A DNA stretch of 64,000 bases from Siphonodentalium dalli (GCA_032622095.1 CP136061.1:260120077-260184076); one strand, 5' to 3'; counted from the stretch's first letter, positions 45,748-56,895 are shown. The notes: generated by a model from the letters alone, not told the origin. Program-made: numbers and translations.

Positions 45748-46823
45748 TTTCGTTAAAATTCAGGACGCTCCAGTCATGAAAAGGTTAAACTTACTTCTAT
45801 TTTGTGAATTTTATTCTGGTTTTCTGCCTCTTTTTGGCCGTGGAAGCACTCGGTAGATTCCCTGCTTACTCGACACAAGAGCGTAGCTCGCTGTCAAATA
45901 ACTAGTGTGGAAACTAGGAAACTCGGATGTATTGGAACATGTGAATACAAAATATGTAAACGGGTTATGAACTACCTTCGTGACGCTGACCATTCATATG
46001 GCACACACCTGTTGGTACATCACGTGGGTTATACTCTGTGGATACCATTATTAATATCCTGGAAATTTGCATGACAAACGCCGACATGTGTGAGCAGGTG
46101 GTACCATATCCTGACCATCGCCCATTATTCATAGCGATGTTGGTTTCCAGAACAAATAAAAACCATACAAAACAAAATTAACAATTTAACCCTGTCTATA
46201 CTAAAACAACACTGATGAGTAGTTCAGATAGGTCGTTAAAGTGGTGTGTGATGGAGTTATTTATATATTTGAAGACAATAATGAATATTGACTGCGATGT
46301 GTGACAGCTTGCTGCCATTTTCGAACAAATTATGACGTATGCTCCTTGGGTGATGTTGGACATGAGGAGCTAGGGGCACGGAATTGACAGAACTATGTGT
46401 CCATTTAATGAATCCACAAAATGTGCCCAGTAAGTACGCAGGTATTTCCCTTTGCAATATTGATGACTGTGACAATCATCTACTAATGGTGAGAAGTACA
46501 ACCACGTCGACTGTACCATTTAAAAATGATAACGTTTGAAGTATACGTTCAGATGTAAACATTTACTCCTTGACTCGTCACGAATTAAGCACAATGAAAC
46601 AAATGTCGATATGCAGTGTGATCCACTCAAACGCGCTTTATTATTACCATATAAGTACAATAACAAGAACGCTCTTTATATATGCGTTTTGTTAGCTATA
46701 TGTATTCCCATAACACCACTAAAAAGATGTATCGCAAGACATTGAAGTTCAGCGACGAATTAGACTAAACATTTGCAAAATTGCGAATTTTTTGGGTGGG
46801 GGAATTTAGATTGTTTAAGAATG
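45748..46823. other. Anonymous spacer
   Basis: No gene, repeat or RNA recognised. Confidence 0.4.
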
Positions 46824-46971
46824 GGCCGATCCCGGAGGTACTGCAATACCGGGCTAACTCGTGGCGAGGTTTGAGCAAGCTCTAGACCACTCGCCGAAAG
46901 TCAAAAATCAGTTTAATATCGAAGTCGCCATTTGGGGACGTATCAGATATTAAGCTGATAAGAACAGATAC
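46824..46971 (-). ncRNA. U2 snRNA-derived sequence, 5'-truncated (likely pseudogene)
   Basis: On the minus strand GTATCTGTTCTTATCAGCTT and AATATCTGATACGTCC match U2 nucleotides from about 35 (stem-loop IIa). Then come ATATTAAACTGATTTTTG with the Sm site, a GGCGAG...CTTGCTC...CTCGCC stem (III) and CCGGTATTGCAGTACCTCCG (stem-loop IV). The first ~34 nucleotides, with stem-loop I and most of the branch-point-pairing GTAGTA, are absent, and stem IIb has changed. U2 pairs with the intron branch point in the spliceosome. This copy could not do that. Confidence 0.8.
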
Positions 46972-47730
46972 GTTTTATTTTTCATAAAAGACTCAGTACC
47001 GTGGTAACAAACCGGGACCAGCCGTAACTGGTCTGTACTCTGTACATCATGGTCATTTTGGACCCTTTCTTTTACAACTGTGGGATCGTAGCCTCTTTTA
47101 TGGGCTCTTGGCCTCTTTTATGGTCATCTTTTGATAACGTACTTAGAACAATATACATGTTACACAATCAACTGGAAATAGTCTGGAATTAGGCACCATG
47201 TTAAAAGATATGGTGGCTAACTTTAATTTAGTTTATGAATCCATTACCGGAAATCACCTCAACCCAATCGTGCACCGATCAACACGTACACTGTACAAAT
47301 AAATGTTCGTTTTTGAACACTATAATTGCAACATAAATTGAACGCGTTCATGTGTTCAATCTTAAACACGTGTGTTCAAATATGTTAACACTGGCATTCA
47401 ACCCTGCCCACCACACCAGTGTTCAATTATGTTAACACTAACGTTCAAATGTTCTGTAACACTGGTGTTCAGATATCATTTAAAAACAGTAAGCCCCCCC
47501 CCCCACATATAATACCCTATAATTCCATGTTATTCGCCCGATTGGGTTGAACTTTTTAATAAATTGAGAACATGGTAATTGCATTACATTGAGGGAGTCT
47601 GAATGTCGCTTGATTGAAAACATTGATGTTTTCAAAAATCACACTTCCACACTAGACATAATTATGTGTTGATCAGATAATTGCGTTATTATTGTTTCTT
47701 AAATATCCCAGGCTTTATTACTGCTTGGGA
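46972..47730. other. Spacer with C homopolymer and gttaaca words
   Basis: Contains a cluster of tgttaacact / agtgttca words in both orientations (47330-47480), perhaps a decayed foldback element, and a run of about 11 C at 47493-47503. No gene is seen. Confidence 0.45.
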
Positions 47731-48000
47731 ATTTCTTGATAGTGACCAGTTGATAATTTCTTGATAGTGACCAGTTGATAATTTCTTGATAGTGACCAGT
47801 TGATAATTTCTTGATAGTGACCAGTTGATAATTTCTTGATAGTGACCAGTTGATAATTTCTTGATAGTGACCAGTTGATAATTTCTTGATAGTGACCAGT
47901 TGATAATTTCTTGATAGTGACCAGTTGATAATTTCTTGATAGTGACCAGTTGATAATTTCTTGATAGTGACCAGTTGATAATTTCTTGATAGTGACCAGT
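47731..48000 (+). repeat. 25-bp minisatellite, perfectly homogeneous
   Basis: Almost eleven copies of a 25-bp unit (atttcttgatagtgaccagt plus tgata) with no mismatch between units. Overlapping minus-strand frames are open because the unit lacks stops in some frames and the 25-bp period walks through all three. Complete identity implies very recent expansion, or assembly of a young array. Confidence 0.97.
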
Positions 48001-49569
48001 TGCAACATGCCACTCTGTGGGAATATATAAGCATTATTTTGGACCAAGCAAGGGTTATCGCCATAGATGTGTTTGATGTAAACAAGCGCATGTCGCTCGT
48101 AGAACGTTTTTTTTCGCTGACTGCGATAAGAAAACTCGTTGTTAAGAAACTGGCTTAACAATGTGAAGAAACTGGCTTAACAATTGTGAAAGCTGTCCAA
48201 TTTTGAAATGGTCTTTCGCATAGCCAGTTTGTTGAAAGTGAGTTTTCTTGTCTTTTTCGGTGAAACACACATCCTTCGAGCGACCTGATTTGCAGGGTTG
48301 TTTGTCCTTTCGTGTGCACTGGACCAGATATGGAGTAAGTTCAGAATTATGCTTGTAAATTCCACCAGATTAACAAATAGTCAAGTTCAAGAAAATCCCC
48401 CGCAGTAACAAGACCCGTGGCACTTAACAACCACTGAGCACGCAGTTAACCATCAACACGCGACTATGTTGAGCGTCACAAAGTTTAAAGTGTGATGTTT
48501 GAAAATGGCAACTTTTCCAATTAAGCAACACTCATAAGAAAATCCTCGTGAAAATTGATTCCCACAATGTACTGCATTTACCATGTTCTCAATTCTTCCA
48601 TAATTTCAACGTGATCGGGTAACATAAATAAACATGAATAAAACATGAATAACATAGGCGATACAGGGTATTTATTATATGAGGGGGGCACTTAATTATT
48701 TTAGGAGTTTAGATATTGATACAAACAAGCAATAGTTTTTTAGAGTAACTGTCTATTCCCAAAAACTAATGGAGACGAGGCCCTGCTAATTTCCAAGATA
48801 GGACAATATTTACTGTCCGAGTTTAAGGACAAAATGATTAATAATCATGTTTCCCCTATCCTGCCCGCGTGGTCCCCAAACCTGCCGACCCAATTCCATT
48901 TGTTCATAACATGACATAAATAGCATGTTATTATCAAGATCGCACAGGGTGTTAGAAAACAAAAGCCATGTTATGTTACATTATATTACCTAAACCATAT
49001 GTAATGAGACACACAACACCGGGGATATCCCAATCATTGAACTTTGGTTAAAACTGTACTATGTTGTTTACAACATACCGTTATAGCACTCGATAATCAC
49101 CCCTCTCAAGATTTCAATGTTGAATGGGTTACCGTGAATCACTCCCATAAAAAATATTGCTACGATGTTGAGCGTTTTGCTTATATTTCTGTATATCAAA
49201 AAAGCTTGGCTCACACAAGTGTGCTTTTTGGATAATATCGTATTCATGCTATCAATATAGCATTAGTATATTCTTGAGTAATTTTTCATAAATTGGTAAC
49301 TTTCATTTCTAAATTATAACCTATACAACCAATGCCATCCGTGCCTTTACAAATGCAAAATAAAATAAAATGAAATGCTAATTACTGGCCGACCCAATTA
49401 TGTTGGGATCCGTTAGTGGAAACACGAATATTAATCATTTTGGCCCAAGGTATAATATGCACATTAATTGAATATGGCCAAAACCTCATGAAGAAGTGCT
49501 GCCATTTGAATCAATAATGGCCTCATCATTGAGCTCAACGGCATCAGAAGCAGGTTGTACCTCTTTTAC
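48001..49569. other. Anonymous stretch
   Basis: A small direct duplication (gaaactggcttaacaa at about 48147 and 48168) is visible. No gene or element is recognised. Confidence 0.4.
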
Positions 49570-49845
49570 AAAAAAGAGATATTTCTTCAACACATCAGAT
49601 TTGCTCTTCGATTTTGACTTGTAGTTCTCGCCTATCACAAACGTTTGTAACACAGCTAGGATTATATATCATTGGGTATTGTAAATCAAACACATAATAG
49701 ACACCTAACAGCTGGGTAATGCCAGAATGTATTGAGCTGCCGTGAACTTTTATGCGCTCGTTATCGGCCACAATACCACAAGTCTTGGAGGGTCGTTTTC
49801 GGCACATGTCAGATTACTTTTCACATCGTTGTCAGCAATATCATA
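49570..49845 (-). pseudogene. Protein-like fragment with YYVFDLQYP motif
   Basis: Minus strand. NDPPRLVVL in one frame gives way to NERIKVHGSSIHSGITQLLG and VYYVFDLQYP in the next, and then VIGENYKSKSKSKSDVLKKY in another. The combination of a short beta-rich start, a LL..YYVF..QYP core and a basic end recalls an uncharacterised protein family common in invertebrate and fish genomes, often next to transposons. I cannot name it. The two frame changes indicate decay or small unrecognised introns. Confidence 0.35.
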
Positions 49846-50372
49846 CAACACAGTATGTACATATGTACAAAATGGCAACAATAAATAGCTGACATATATA
49901 GCCATATGGCACCCTGAATCTTTGTGGGTGAACTGGGCCAAATCGACATACCCGGTACCATATAATATCTTACAACACATAATCATAATTTCCATATTTA
50001 AAACAAATGAGGATATTACTCTTGAAAGAGAAAAACGAATAGCATAATTGGAAAACACACTGATTCAAGGGGACGCTCCATATTAAATTCCATTGAGACC
50101 TGATAAACCCTTTATAACTGGATACTTGCTGACCAGTAGTTACTTGATTTCCATTCATTAATTTGTAGGGATGAATGGGAATCCACAGATAATTATTTTC
50201 TCTGGTCGAATTGTCAGAACATTCATACTAATGATGAACTGAATGGAAATGTGATACAAAGTAGAACTTTGGAGAACTAAATGGAAGAGTGATACCAAAA
50301 TGTTTCGTATTCACGAATGCAATAAACAATTGTCTCAATCACTCATGGGTAAATATTCGGTATGAGTCAAAG
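49846..50372. other. Anonymous stretch
   Basis: Open frames on the minus strand (49750-50158) carry no recognised motif beyond the piece described at 49570-49845. Confidence 0.35.
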
Positions 50373-50534
50373 ACTACAGTTATGCCCAAAGCAATTGACC
50401 ACTTACCTACAGCAGAATTATGGGTAATGTTTCAGGATTTATGGCTTGTTACCATTCATATTTCCGACTAAATCCTGAAAATACCCATAATTCTGCTGTG
50501 GTTAAGCGATCAATTAATTTGGGAATTACGGTAG
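50373..50534. repeat. Long hairpin (~67-bp arms)
   Basis: The left arm (50373-50440, containing acagcagaattatgggta) and right arm (about 50468-50534) pair with mismatches and a loop of about 27 bases. It could be a very short foldback MITE or, if transcribed, a source of hairpin RNA. No second copy is seen in the window. Confidence 0.8.
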
Positions 50535-50864
50535 ATATGTGTTTCCTCTATTTATTACCTCTTTCATATCTATAATCGAAGACAGCGACCTGGAAACTCT
50601 TTTCTCCTCGATCATACTTCACTCTCGATTCCACAAACTTTACAATGTAATGTAGCCTGCAATCTATGCCCTGAAATAGTGATAACCAAAAATCAATGGA
50701 GATAAGATAACTATACTCCTGAGCCAATGTTACCAGATCCGAACGTCACGTTAGTGAATGCTATATCTAATGTAATGTGCCCAAGTCTTCCCGGCACATA
50801 TGTATAGCACACATTTCCACCAAGCAATGCATGTGCTACACAACTTTCTCCTGAAGGACGTTGT
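50535..50864. other. Anonymous spacer
   Basis: I see nothing recognisable. Confidence 0.4.
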
Positions 50865-51340
50865 TTGGCTGCGGACACACGTACCACAGTAGCGATGGCA
50901 TAGTAGGTGTGACAATTCATTATGGTGTAGACTGCCTGCGGAAACACGTACCACAGTAGCGATGGCATAGTAGGTGTGACAATTTATTATGGTACAATTT
51001 GGCTCTGACACACGTACCACAGTAGCGATGGCATTGTAGGTGTGACAATTTATTATGGTGGAGTTTGGCTGCTGACACATGTACCACAGTAGCGATGGCA
51101 TAGTAGGTGTGACAATTTATCATGGTGGAGTTTGGCTGCGGACACACGTACCACAGTAGCGATGGCATAGTAGGTTTGACAATTTATTATTTTGGAGTTT
51201 GGCTGCGGACACACGTACCACAGTAGCGATGGCATAGTAGGTGTGACAATTCATTATGCTGGAGACTGGCTGCGGACACACGTATCACAGTAGCGATGGC
51301 ATAGTAGATGTGACAATTCATTATGGTGGAGTTTGGTGAC
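50865..51340 (+). repeat. ~65-bp tandem array, seven copies
   Basis: Seven copies of ggctgcggacacacgtacc, acagtagcgatggcatagta and ggtgtgacaatttattatgg, with spacers of slightly different length (about 56-67 bp). The last copy is the inner part of the left arm of the inverted repeat at 51268-52025. The array has therefore grown outward from one arm. Confidence 0.92.
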
Positions 51341-52025
51341 AATTGGTCGTCATAATTAATATGCCATAGGAAGCCATGTCGCCCACTGCAAATTCGCACA
51401 ACGAGTCTACCAAGCTCTACCAACGACGGTCGATCTCTCAAGGATGTATCTACCTGAATGTCTTGTCTTTACTCAACACGCAGTATTAAATTTTGCACTT
51501 GACAACATAATGAATAACCCATTACTGTCAACATCCATGGTTGTTCTTACTAAGAACAAATCGTCCGTGTAATTTCTCAGCAAATGTAAGTGAGTAAAAC
51601 CTTATGCGTAGAACTAAACGTTGCAAAATAAAAAACGTAATTGGGGAAACTGTCTTAATACTCATGAAATTAATATAAGTAGACAAACATGCATGCATTG
51701 AGATCATATAAAAACGTACCATATGCATAATATGTGAGTCAATGAGGAATTTCCACCAGGCCACGGTCAAACACAATTCTGGATGATCGATCGTGCAATT
51801 ATATATATCGTAGCGAATACAATTTAGCAAAACGTAATGGGTAGAGATCAACCTTGGTGAAACGCAATGGGTTAATTGGTCCAGTCAACTCATTGTGCGG
51901 AAACTCAGCGAGCAACATGGCTGGCTGTGGCATATTAATTATGATGACCAATTGTCACCAAACTCCACCATAATAAATTGTCACACCTACTATGTCATTG
52001 CTACTGTGATACGTGTGTCTGCAGC
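51268..52025. mobile_element. Inverted-repeat element with ~130-bp arms
   Basis: The left arm (51268-51405) and right arm (about 51888-52025) are reverse complements. Shared words are gacaattggtc(g/a)tcataatt, aatatgccaca/aatatgccata and catggtggagtttggtgaca-type sequence. The interior of about 480 bp is unique and non-coding. The left arm is preceded by six more copies of its outer part, giving the tandem array, while the right arm has one. Confidence 0.83.
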
Positions 52026-52032
52026 CAATGGC

Positions 52033-52274
52033 TTAACCGGAGAGACTGCAACTGTTGGTGTCACTGCTGGTGTCACTGTAGCTGGAGTAACTGTTGGTGA
52101 AAAAGGTGTCACTGTTGGTTACAGTTTCATCCTGCCATGACTGCTGTTGCCCCAGCAGAATTAGAATGCCACTGGTTCCCACTAATTGCAACACATCATC
52201 GTCTTGAATCTCAGTTCCATCTTCAGCCAGAACCAATTTCTCTTCAGGCAGTTGCAAGTCTAGTTTATCTTTTG
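52033..52274 (-). CDS. Candidate exon, C-terminal half of a CIDE-N-like domain
   Basis: Minus strand. The acceptor tctaatatatattccag precedes a frame in phase 1 reading KDKLDLQLPEEKLVLAEDGT, then EIQDDDVLQLVGTSG and ILILLGQQQSW. A Ser/Thr-rich tail follows and a TAA at 52033-52035. The LVL(A/E)EDGTE...DDD....L......LLG...W pattern fits the second half of CIDE-N, an acidic/basic interaction domain of DNA-fragmentation-factor and lipid-droplet CIDE proteins. The first half of the domain should lie in an upstream exon, which I do not find. The exon ends next to the inverted-repeat element. It may be a live terminal exon or a stranded remnant. Confidence 0.45.
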
Positions 52275-52989
52275 CTGGAATATATATTAGATAGTAGAAA
52301 ACCCAGTCAACCATGCTACACACAGTGCAGGCGTACATGTTATTGCTTATTCAGTGCCCAACCTTTCGTCATGTGTGTAACTTATCAACATTACCCTCGA
52401 TCTTGTTTTATTATTTATTTGGATTCGAGGGTAAAACATATTTGATTCAAGTAAGGAACCCACCTACCGGTCAAAGCTCGGAGTTATTAGATATCAATTT
52501 TTGAAATCTATTATTTTTCACCATCGACAATTATTAGTGGCCCAGTAAACAGGCGGCGAGCCGATGGTCTCAGACCAAATTGCGGATACAGATAGATAAC
52601 TTTAAAATCAAAAGTCTTTCTGTCGATAATAAGGCCAAATTTTGTCAAACATGTTTCGGGCAATTTTATGCTATAGTTAACAGTGGTTAACATTATTGTT
52701 GGGCAATTAATCGATTCTGATAACTGAAGTGGCATTTCTAAAAATGTTGTTGTTGGAATCTGAGTATACATGTATGCATACCATCGAATCGGATTGAGTA
52801 CCTTTAAATAGTGCTGCGCGAATTTAAATACGAGTATTAAAAGGTACAGTATGTATATACTAGTAGCATGTAAATATAATATAATATTAATATATTAAGT
52901 ATTGCCAATTTTGACAAGGAATTGGCTCCCAAGCACTCATGCAACTACGTGAATTCCGATTCCAACAACACCAAATTTAGCATAATACA
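52275..52989. other. Anonymous stretch
   Basis: It was searched for the missing first half of CIDE-N and none was recognised. Open frames here show no motif. Confidence 0.35.
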
Positions 52990-53750
52990 AGAGCATTTGA
53001 TATGGTAAACATCATAACTAAGTTAAATTCCAATCAAAGTATGTGTATTCGAATTGCATGGTTTATGGTGAAATTGTAAGATATCCATTGCGCATTAAAT
53101 GCAAATTACGCATGCTGAACTATTGGAAGCGGATTTTAGATGGTAAATGCTCTAAAGTCGTTCAAAAATTATATACGTTTTCGCTACAAATAGCTAATTC
53201 CGGTAAAACAAACAAACGCACGACTTGGCTATCCTGCATTAAGGGACTAATATATTCTTCCGGACATAATCACATTTGGAATGAGCAGAACATTTCTAGT
53301 CATGACATTAAGAATATTGAGAACACTTTCAGAGACCAATTTATACAAAAATGGTGGTACGACATTGATAACTCATCGCGTGGTCATTTTTTATCTGAAC
53401 TTTAAAATGAAGTTTGGTTATGAGACTTACTTTTTTAACTTACCTCGTGATCTATCTCATAATATTATGCGATTGAGAACTGCCAATCATTGACTAGGTG
53501 TTGAATCTAGTAGATGGGGCAATGCAGGCAAACGTAGCAATGATGCTCTGTATGTAAACAGGTCGACGCGAATGATGAATATCACATTGTATCCATTTGT
53601 AAATCATTGGAAGGGGCGAGGCAGAAATATTTACCACGATATTATTGGGAAGAACCATGTAGATGGAAATTCTACAAACTATTAGCTATCAGAAACCCCG
53701 AACTTCAAAAAACATATAACAATTAACATAGGACTGAAAAAGATCGACAA
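52990..53750 (+). pseudogene. LINE C-terminal fragment (LINE-C/E family)
   Basis: Plus strand: NCMVYGEIVRYPLRIKCKLR, then MLNYWKRILDGKCSKVV, HNHIWNEQN, FRDQFIQKWWYDIDNSSRG, and after a frameshift FGYETYFFNLPRDLSHNIM. More shifts follow, then CKSLEGARQKYLPRYYW and RWKFYKLLAIRNPELQKTY. It is the C-terminal zinc-binding region of the same LINE family as 56896-58190 (MVYGELGRHPLSIEVKCR there). Everything upstream is missing. A GAT tract follows directly. Confidence 0.85.
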
Positions 53751-53756
53751 TTAACG

Positions 53757-54240
53757 ACAGTGATGATGATACTGAGGATTATGACGACGATGACGATAAT
53801 AATGACGATGACAAAGATGATTGTGTTGATGATGATGCTGATGATGATGACAACAAAGGTGATGATGGTAACGACGACGATGATGATGGTGACGATGAGG
53901 ATGAGGACGATGGTGATGATAATGATGATGGTGACACACACGTACATTTGACGGGTTATGATGATTATATTGATGATTATAATTGAGGATGACGATGATA
54001 GCGGCGACGATCATGATGCGGCGATAACCATTATAATTATGAAGGTGGTGATGACAACGAAGATGAAGATGATGATTATGATGTTGATGATGATGATGGT
54101 TTGATGACGATGATACGGATGATGATGATGTTGATATGATGTTGATGATGATGATGGTTTGATGACGATGATACGGTTGATGATGATGATGACGATTATA
54201 GTGATGATGAGATGATGATGAGGACAAACTGAAGATGACG
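53757..54240 (+). repeat. GAT/GAC trinucleotide tract 3
   Basis: About 480 bp of imperfect (gat/gac)n with a duplicated sub-block (gatgatgatggtttgatgac, twice at 54085-54170). One frame is almost wholly Asp/Glu. It begins at the 3' end of a LINE fragment, like tract 1. Confidence 0.93.
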
Positions 54241-54308
54241 ATGTGACAATGCTGTAAATATTGTATATATTTTTCCTATTCATCTCAAATTTCATGTTAA
54301 TTCATTGA

Positions 54309-54525
54309 TTGATCATGGTTAATAGCATCAATGCGGTCAAGTAACCGATAATATCGGTGGTCAATGTCATTAAGGGGGGGGGGGCAATTAGAGCATAGAT
54401 GTATACATACATGTACATGTAGACAATTACAATGTCCAGATGCATCATGTTTTATCAAAACATGTGTTGCTATCATTCTGAATGATTCGGCCATTTCAGC
54501 TTTGTTAGGAAACAACCTCGTCATA
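54309..54525 (+). repeat. Dispersed repeat R2, copy 2
   Basis: Partner of 41418-41610, with an extra ~25-bp segment (gatgcatcatgttttatcaa) and a run of about 10 G after cattaa. Its flanks are unrelated to those of copy 1. Confidence 0.82.
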
Positions 54526-54809
54526 ACTGGAAACCATTTTCGCGAATGTCTATATAAATGGCTCTGGTGATAGCCAATTACATCGACTCGTTGACGCATA
54601 GATGCGAATGGAGAATAATTCATTCACTATGGCTGTACAATACTTGATCATATATTAAATAAATTAAACTCTCTTTGTGTTATCTTAGCGTTTGTTAATA
54701 TACCGATACAGCACATCGGAAGTTACGATAAGCAAAACACTCAACACCGTGGCGATTCAACACCAATATCTTGTGGCGAGGACTAGTGAGCGCTATAACG
54801 GTATTTTGC
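54526..54809. other. Anonymous spacer
   Basis: I see nothing recognisable. Confidence 0.35.
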
Positions 54810-55109
54810 AACATCTGATAACATATTTGTTCTTAGTAGTCGTATCAATATATACCTGGCAAGTGGGAGAAAACTGTACTGCACGTTCATCGATTTCAGG
54901 AAGGCATATGATACGATTTGGCGGGAAGCGCTATTCCATAAATTGTTGCGAAACGGTATCAACGGGAAGCTTTTTATGGTAATTAAAAATACGTATAGAC
55001 AAATACAAACTTTTGTGAAGAATGAAGTTGATCGATCCGAGTTCTTCAGCAGCAACATAGACCTTTTCCAGGGGAGGGGTAATGTCACCTTTCCTATTTC
55101 CACTGTACG

Positions 55110-55330
55110 TGTGAAGGAAGTAATACAACACTGGATGAGGGTTATTCGGAGAGCCATGTATCCCATCATAACTTCATAAGTGACATAAGAGAACTGTCCA
55201 GTTGAACACAATAATCACACCTTTTTACATACAATAACTCACAATGCACATTCTGAGCTGACGCTGTAAACTGTTCTAACTAACACTGAGCTGAGGTCGA
55301 CCTAATCAGACCAATACTATTCCCCGACAT
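55110..55330 (-). repeat. 3' LTR of the BEL/Pao element
   Basis: Terminal TGTGAAGG...CCCGACA in the plus reading (TGTCGGGG...TTCACA on the element strand). It directly abuts the gtacg target duplication. Confidence 0.9.
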
Positions 55331-55439
55331 CCTCCCGGGGCGAACAACGAAAATGGAATCCAGGAATTAGTCAACTCCGTACGTTGACACATAGGCATGT
55401 GGGTCTTATGAAGAATCGTTCATATTGCAGAGACTGGTG

Positions 55440-56640
55440 TGATGCCTATTATTACATACATTGCCCACAAATCGAGAAAGGCATTTTGATACATTGTACG
55501 ATGACGCAAAACAATTGAAACAGTGTCCGAGTCGCTTCACAATAGAAAATCGTTCGCGCATGTTCGTCACTTTATCGCACTCAGACGGGCGATGTAGTAA
55601 AGACTTGCAGAATACACAAACATTTCGAGCGTTCGTTAGATGATCTCCTCTGATAGTGTACTTAAGAAATGTTCGTCAGAAAATTAGCAGATTGAATGGG
55701 CGTATTATGTTCCAAAAGGATCGGACTACACACAAAGTTGAACTCTCCCATTTCTAGTATCTCGACTTCCTTGTGAATGTACTCGCGAATTTCAATGGTA
55801 TGTCTGCGATCCCCATACTGACGTACTAAATTATGTCTGACTTCTGAAGGGAGCTTTCTGGAAATAACTAAACTCAACATGTCTCCATTTGAAGATTCGT
55901 TGACGCCTAGAACATCAAGAGAACGTACATGAGATTCAAGATCGAACAAGAATCTGTTCATGCTGTTGAAATTGTTTCCAGGACTAGGGAGAGATGACAG
56001 TGTATTTATATGAGCAGCAATCACTTTATGTGTCTGTCCAAAGCGGCGGTTCAACAAATCAATTGCGTGAACATAATTATCCTTTTTGAGTCTAAAACCA
56101 CTTACGCACAATGCAGCTTGTCCATATCACAAGGATTTCAGGTGCTGGAATTTCTGTATAACAGGAAGATATTTATCAGGTACAGAATGTACAGCCGCAG
56201 AGAATGAGTCCCAGAATACATCCCACTCAAAATCATTACCACCGAAAGAAGTAGAGAAATCCTCGGTAAACGAATATTTCTGTACGGATCATAGCTGAAG
56301 GATGACACAGGACCATTGTTTTGTTGAGTACATGATCTGAATTCTCGAATATGTTGTTCATCAACGAACTTTCTGTCCTTGAGCTCTTTCAAATATAAAT
56401 CGTATTCACCAGCAACTTGGATATACGCATTCTCTTCAGTCTGGGATGAGAGCTAACGTTCTGAAATCACACTCAAAACTGTGATCTTTTCATTTAGAAG
56501 ATTGTGAAGACGTTCCTGTTTGTTCAAGTCCGGCTTTTGTGTTGATTGTGAATTTACTATGGAATCTGCTTCTATAATAAGCTGATTGACGTGTCGTTGT
56601 TCTGCTTTGTGTTTCCAAAGTGTGTGTCTGAGATCCATTG
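55440..56640 (-). pseudogene. BEL/Pao gag-like polyprotein (broken)
   Basis: Minus strand. The N-terminal part starts MDLRHTLWKHKAEQRHVNQL. A middle segment has EYDLYLKELKDRKFVDEQHI and LPRISLL. The typical DUF1759-type capsid block follows (SGFRLKKDNYVHAIDLLNRR, FGQTHKVIAAHI, DMLSLVISRKLPSEVRHNLV). Zinc-knuckle pieces (CVYCKSLHHRPSEC and CFNC) lie at 55640-55440. A stop at 56456 and at least two frameshifts break it. Gag would package the element RNA. The longest open piece is 55662-56111. Confidence 0.82.
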
Positions 56641-56670
56641 TATTACTGCTTGAAGGTTCGAGGGACCAAA

Positions 56671-56895
56671 CGTAAAGGAAGTAACACAACACTTGATGAG
56701 GGTTATTCATAGAGCCATATATTCCATCATAACTTCATAAGTGACATAAGAGAACTGTCCAGTTGAACACAATAATCACACCTTTTAACATACAATAACT
56801 CACAATGCACATTCTGAGCTGTCACTGTGAACTGTTCTAACTAACACTGAGCTGAGGTCGACCCAATCAGGCCAGACCAATACTATTCCCCGACA
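56671..56895 (-). repeat. 5' LTR of the BEL/Pao element
   Basis: Matches 55110-55330 throughout. The inner end reads cgtaaagg instead of tgtgaagg, so the terminal TG is mutated in this copy. Confidence 0.9.

Larger units (their letters stand above)
55110..56895 (-). mobile_element. BEL/Pao LTR retrotransposon, gag-only (internally deleted)
   Basis: The LTRs are 55110-55330 and 56671-56895 (about 221 and 225 bp, roughly 93% alike). In the plus reading the left one starts TG and ends CA. A perfect 5-bp target duplication gtacg flanks the element (55105-55109 and 56896-56900). Read on the minus strand, a putative primer-binding site begins two bases inside the 5' LTR (TGGTCCCTCGAACC, complementary to a tRNA-type end in CCA) and a purine run ccgggagga precedes the 3' LTR. 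Only gag remains; protease, polymerase and integrase are missing, so it is non-autonomous. Confidence 0.92.

Noticed and set aside
47699-48161. 130-147-codon minus-strand frames with NWSLSRNYQLVTIKKL repeats
   Set aside because: Produced by the 25-bp satellite cycling through three frames.
52511-52771. Minus-strand frame as the missing first half of the CIDE-N domain
   Set aside because: The translation has none of the basic N-terminal CIDE-N residues and no donor in the needed phase.
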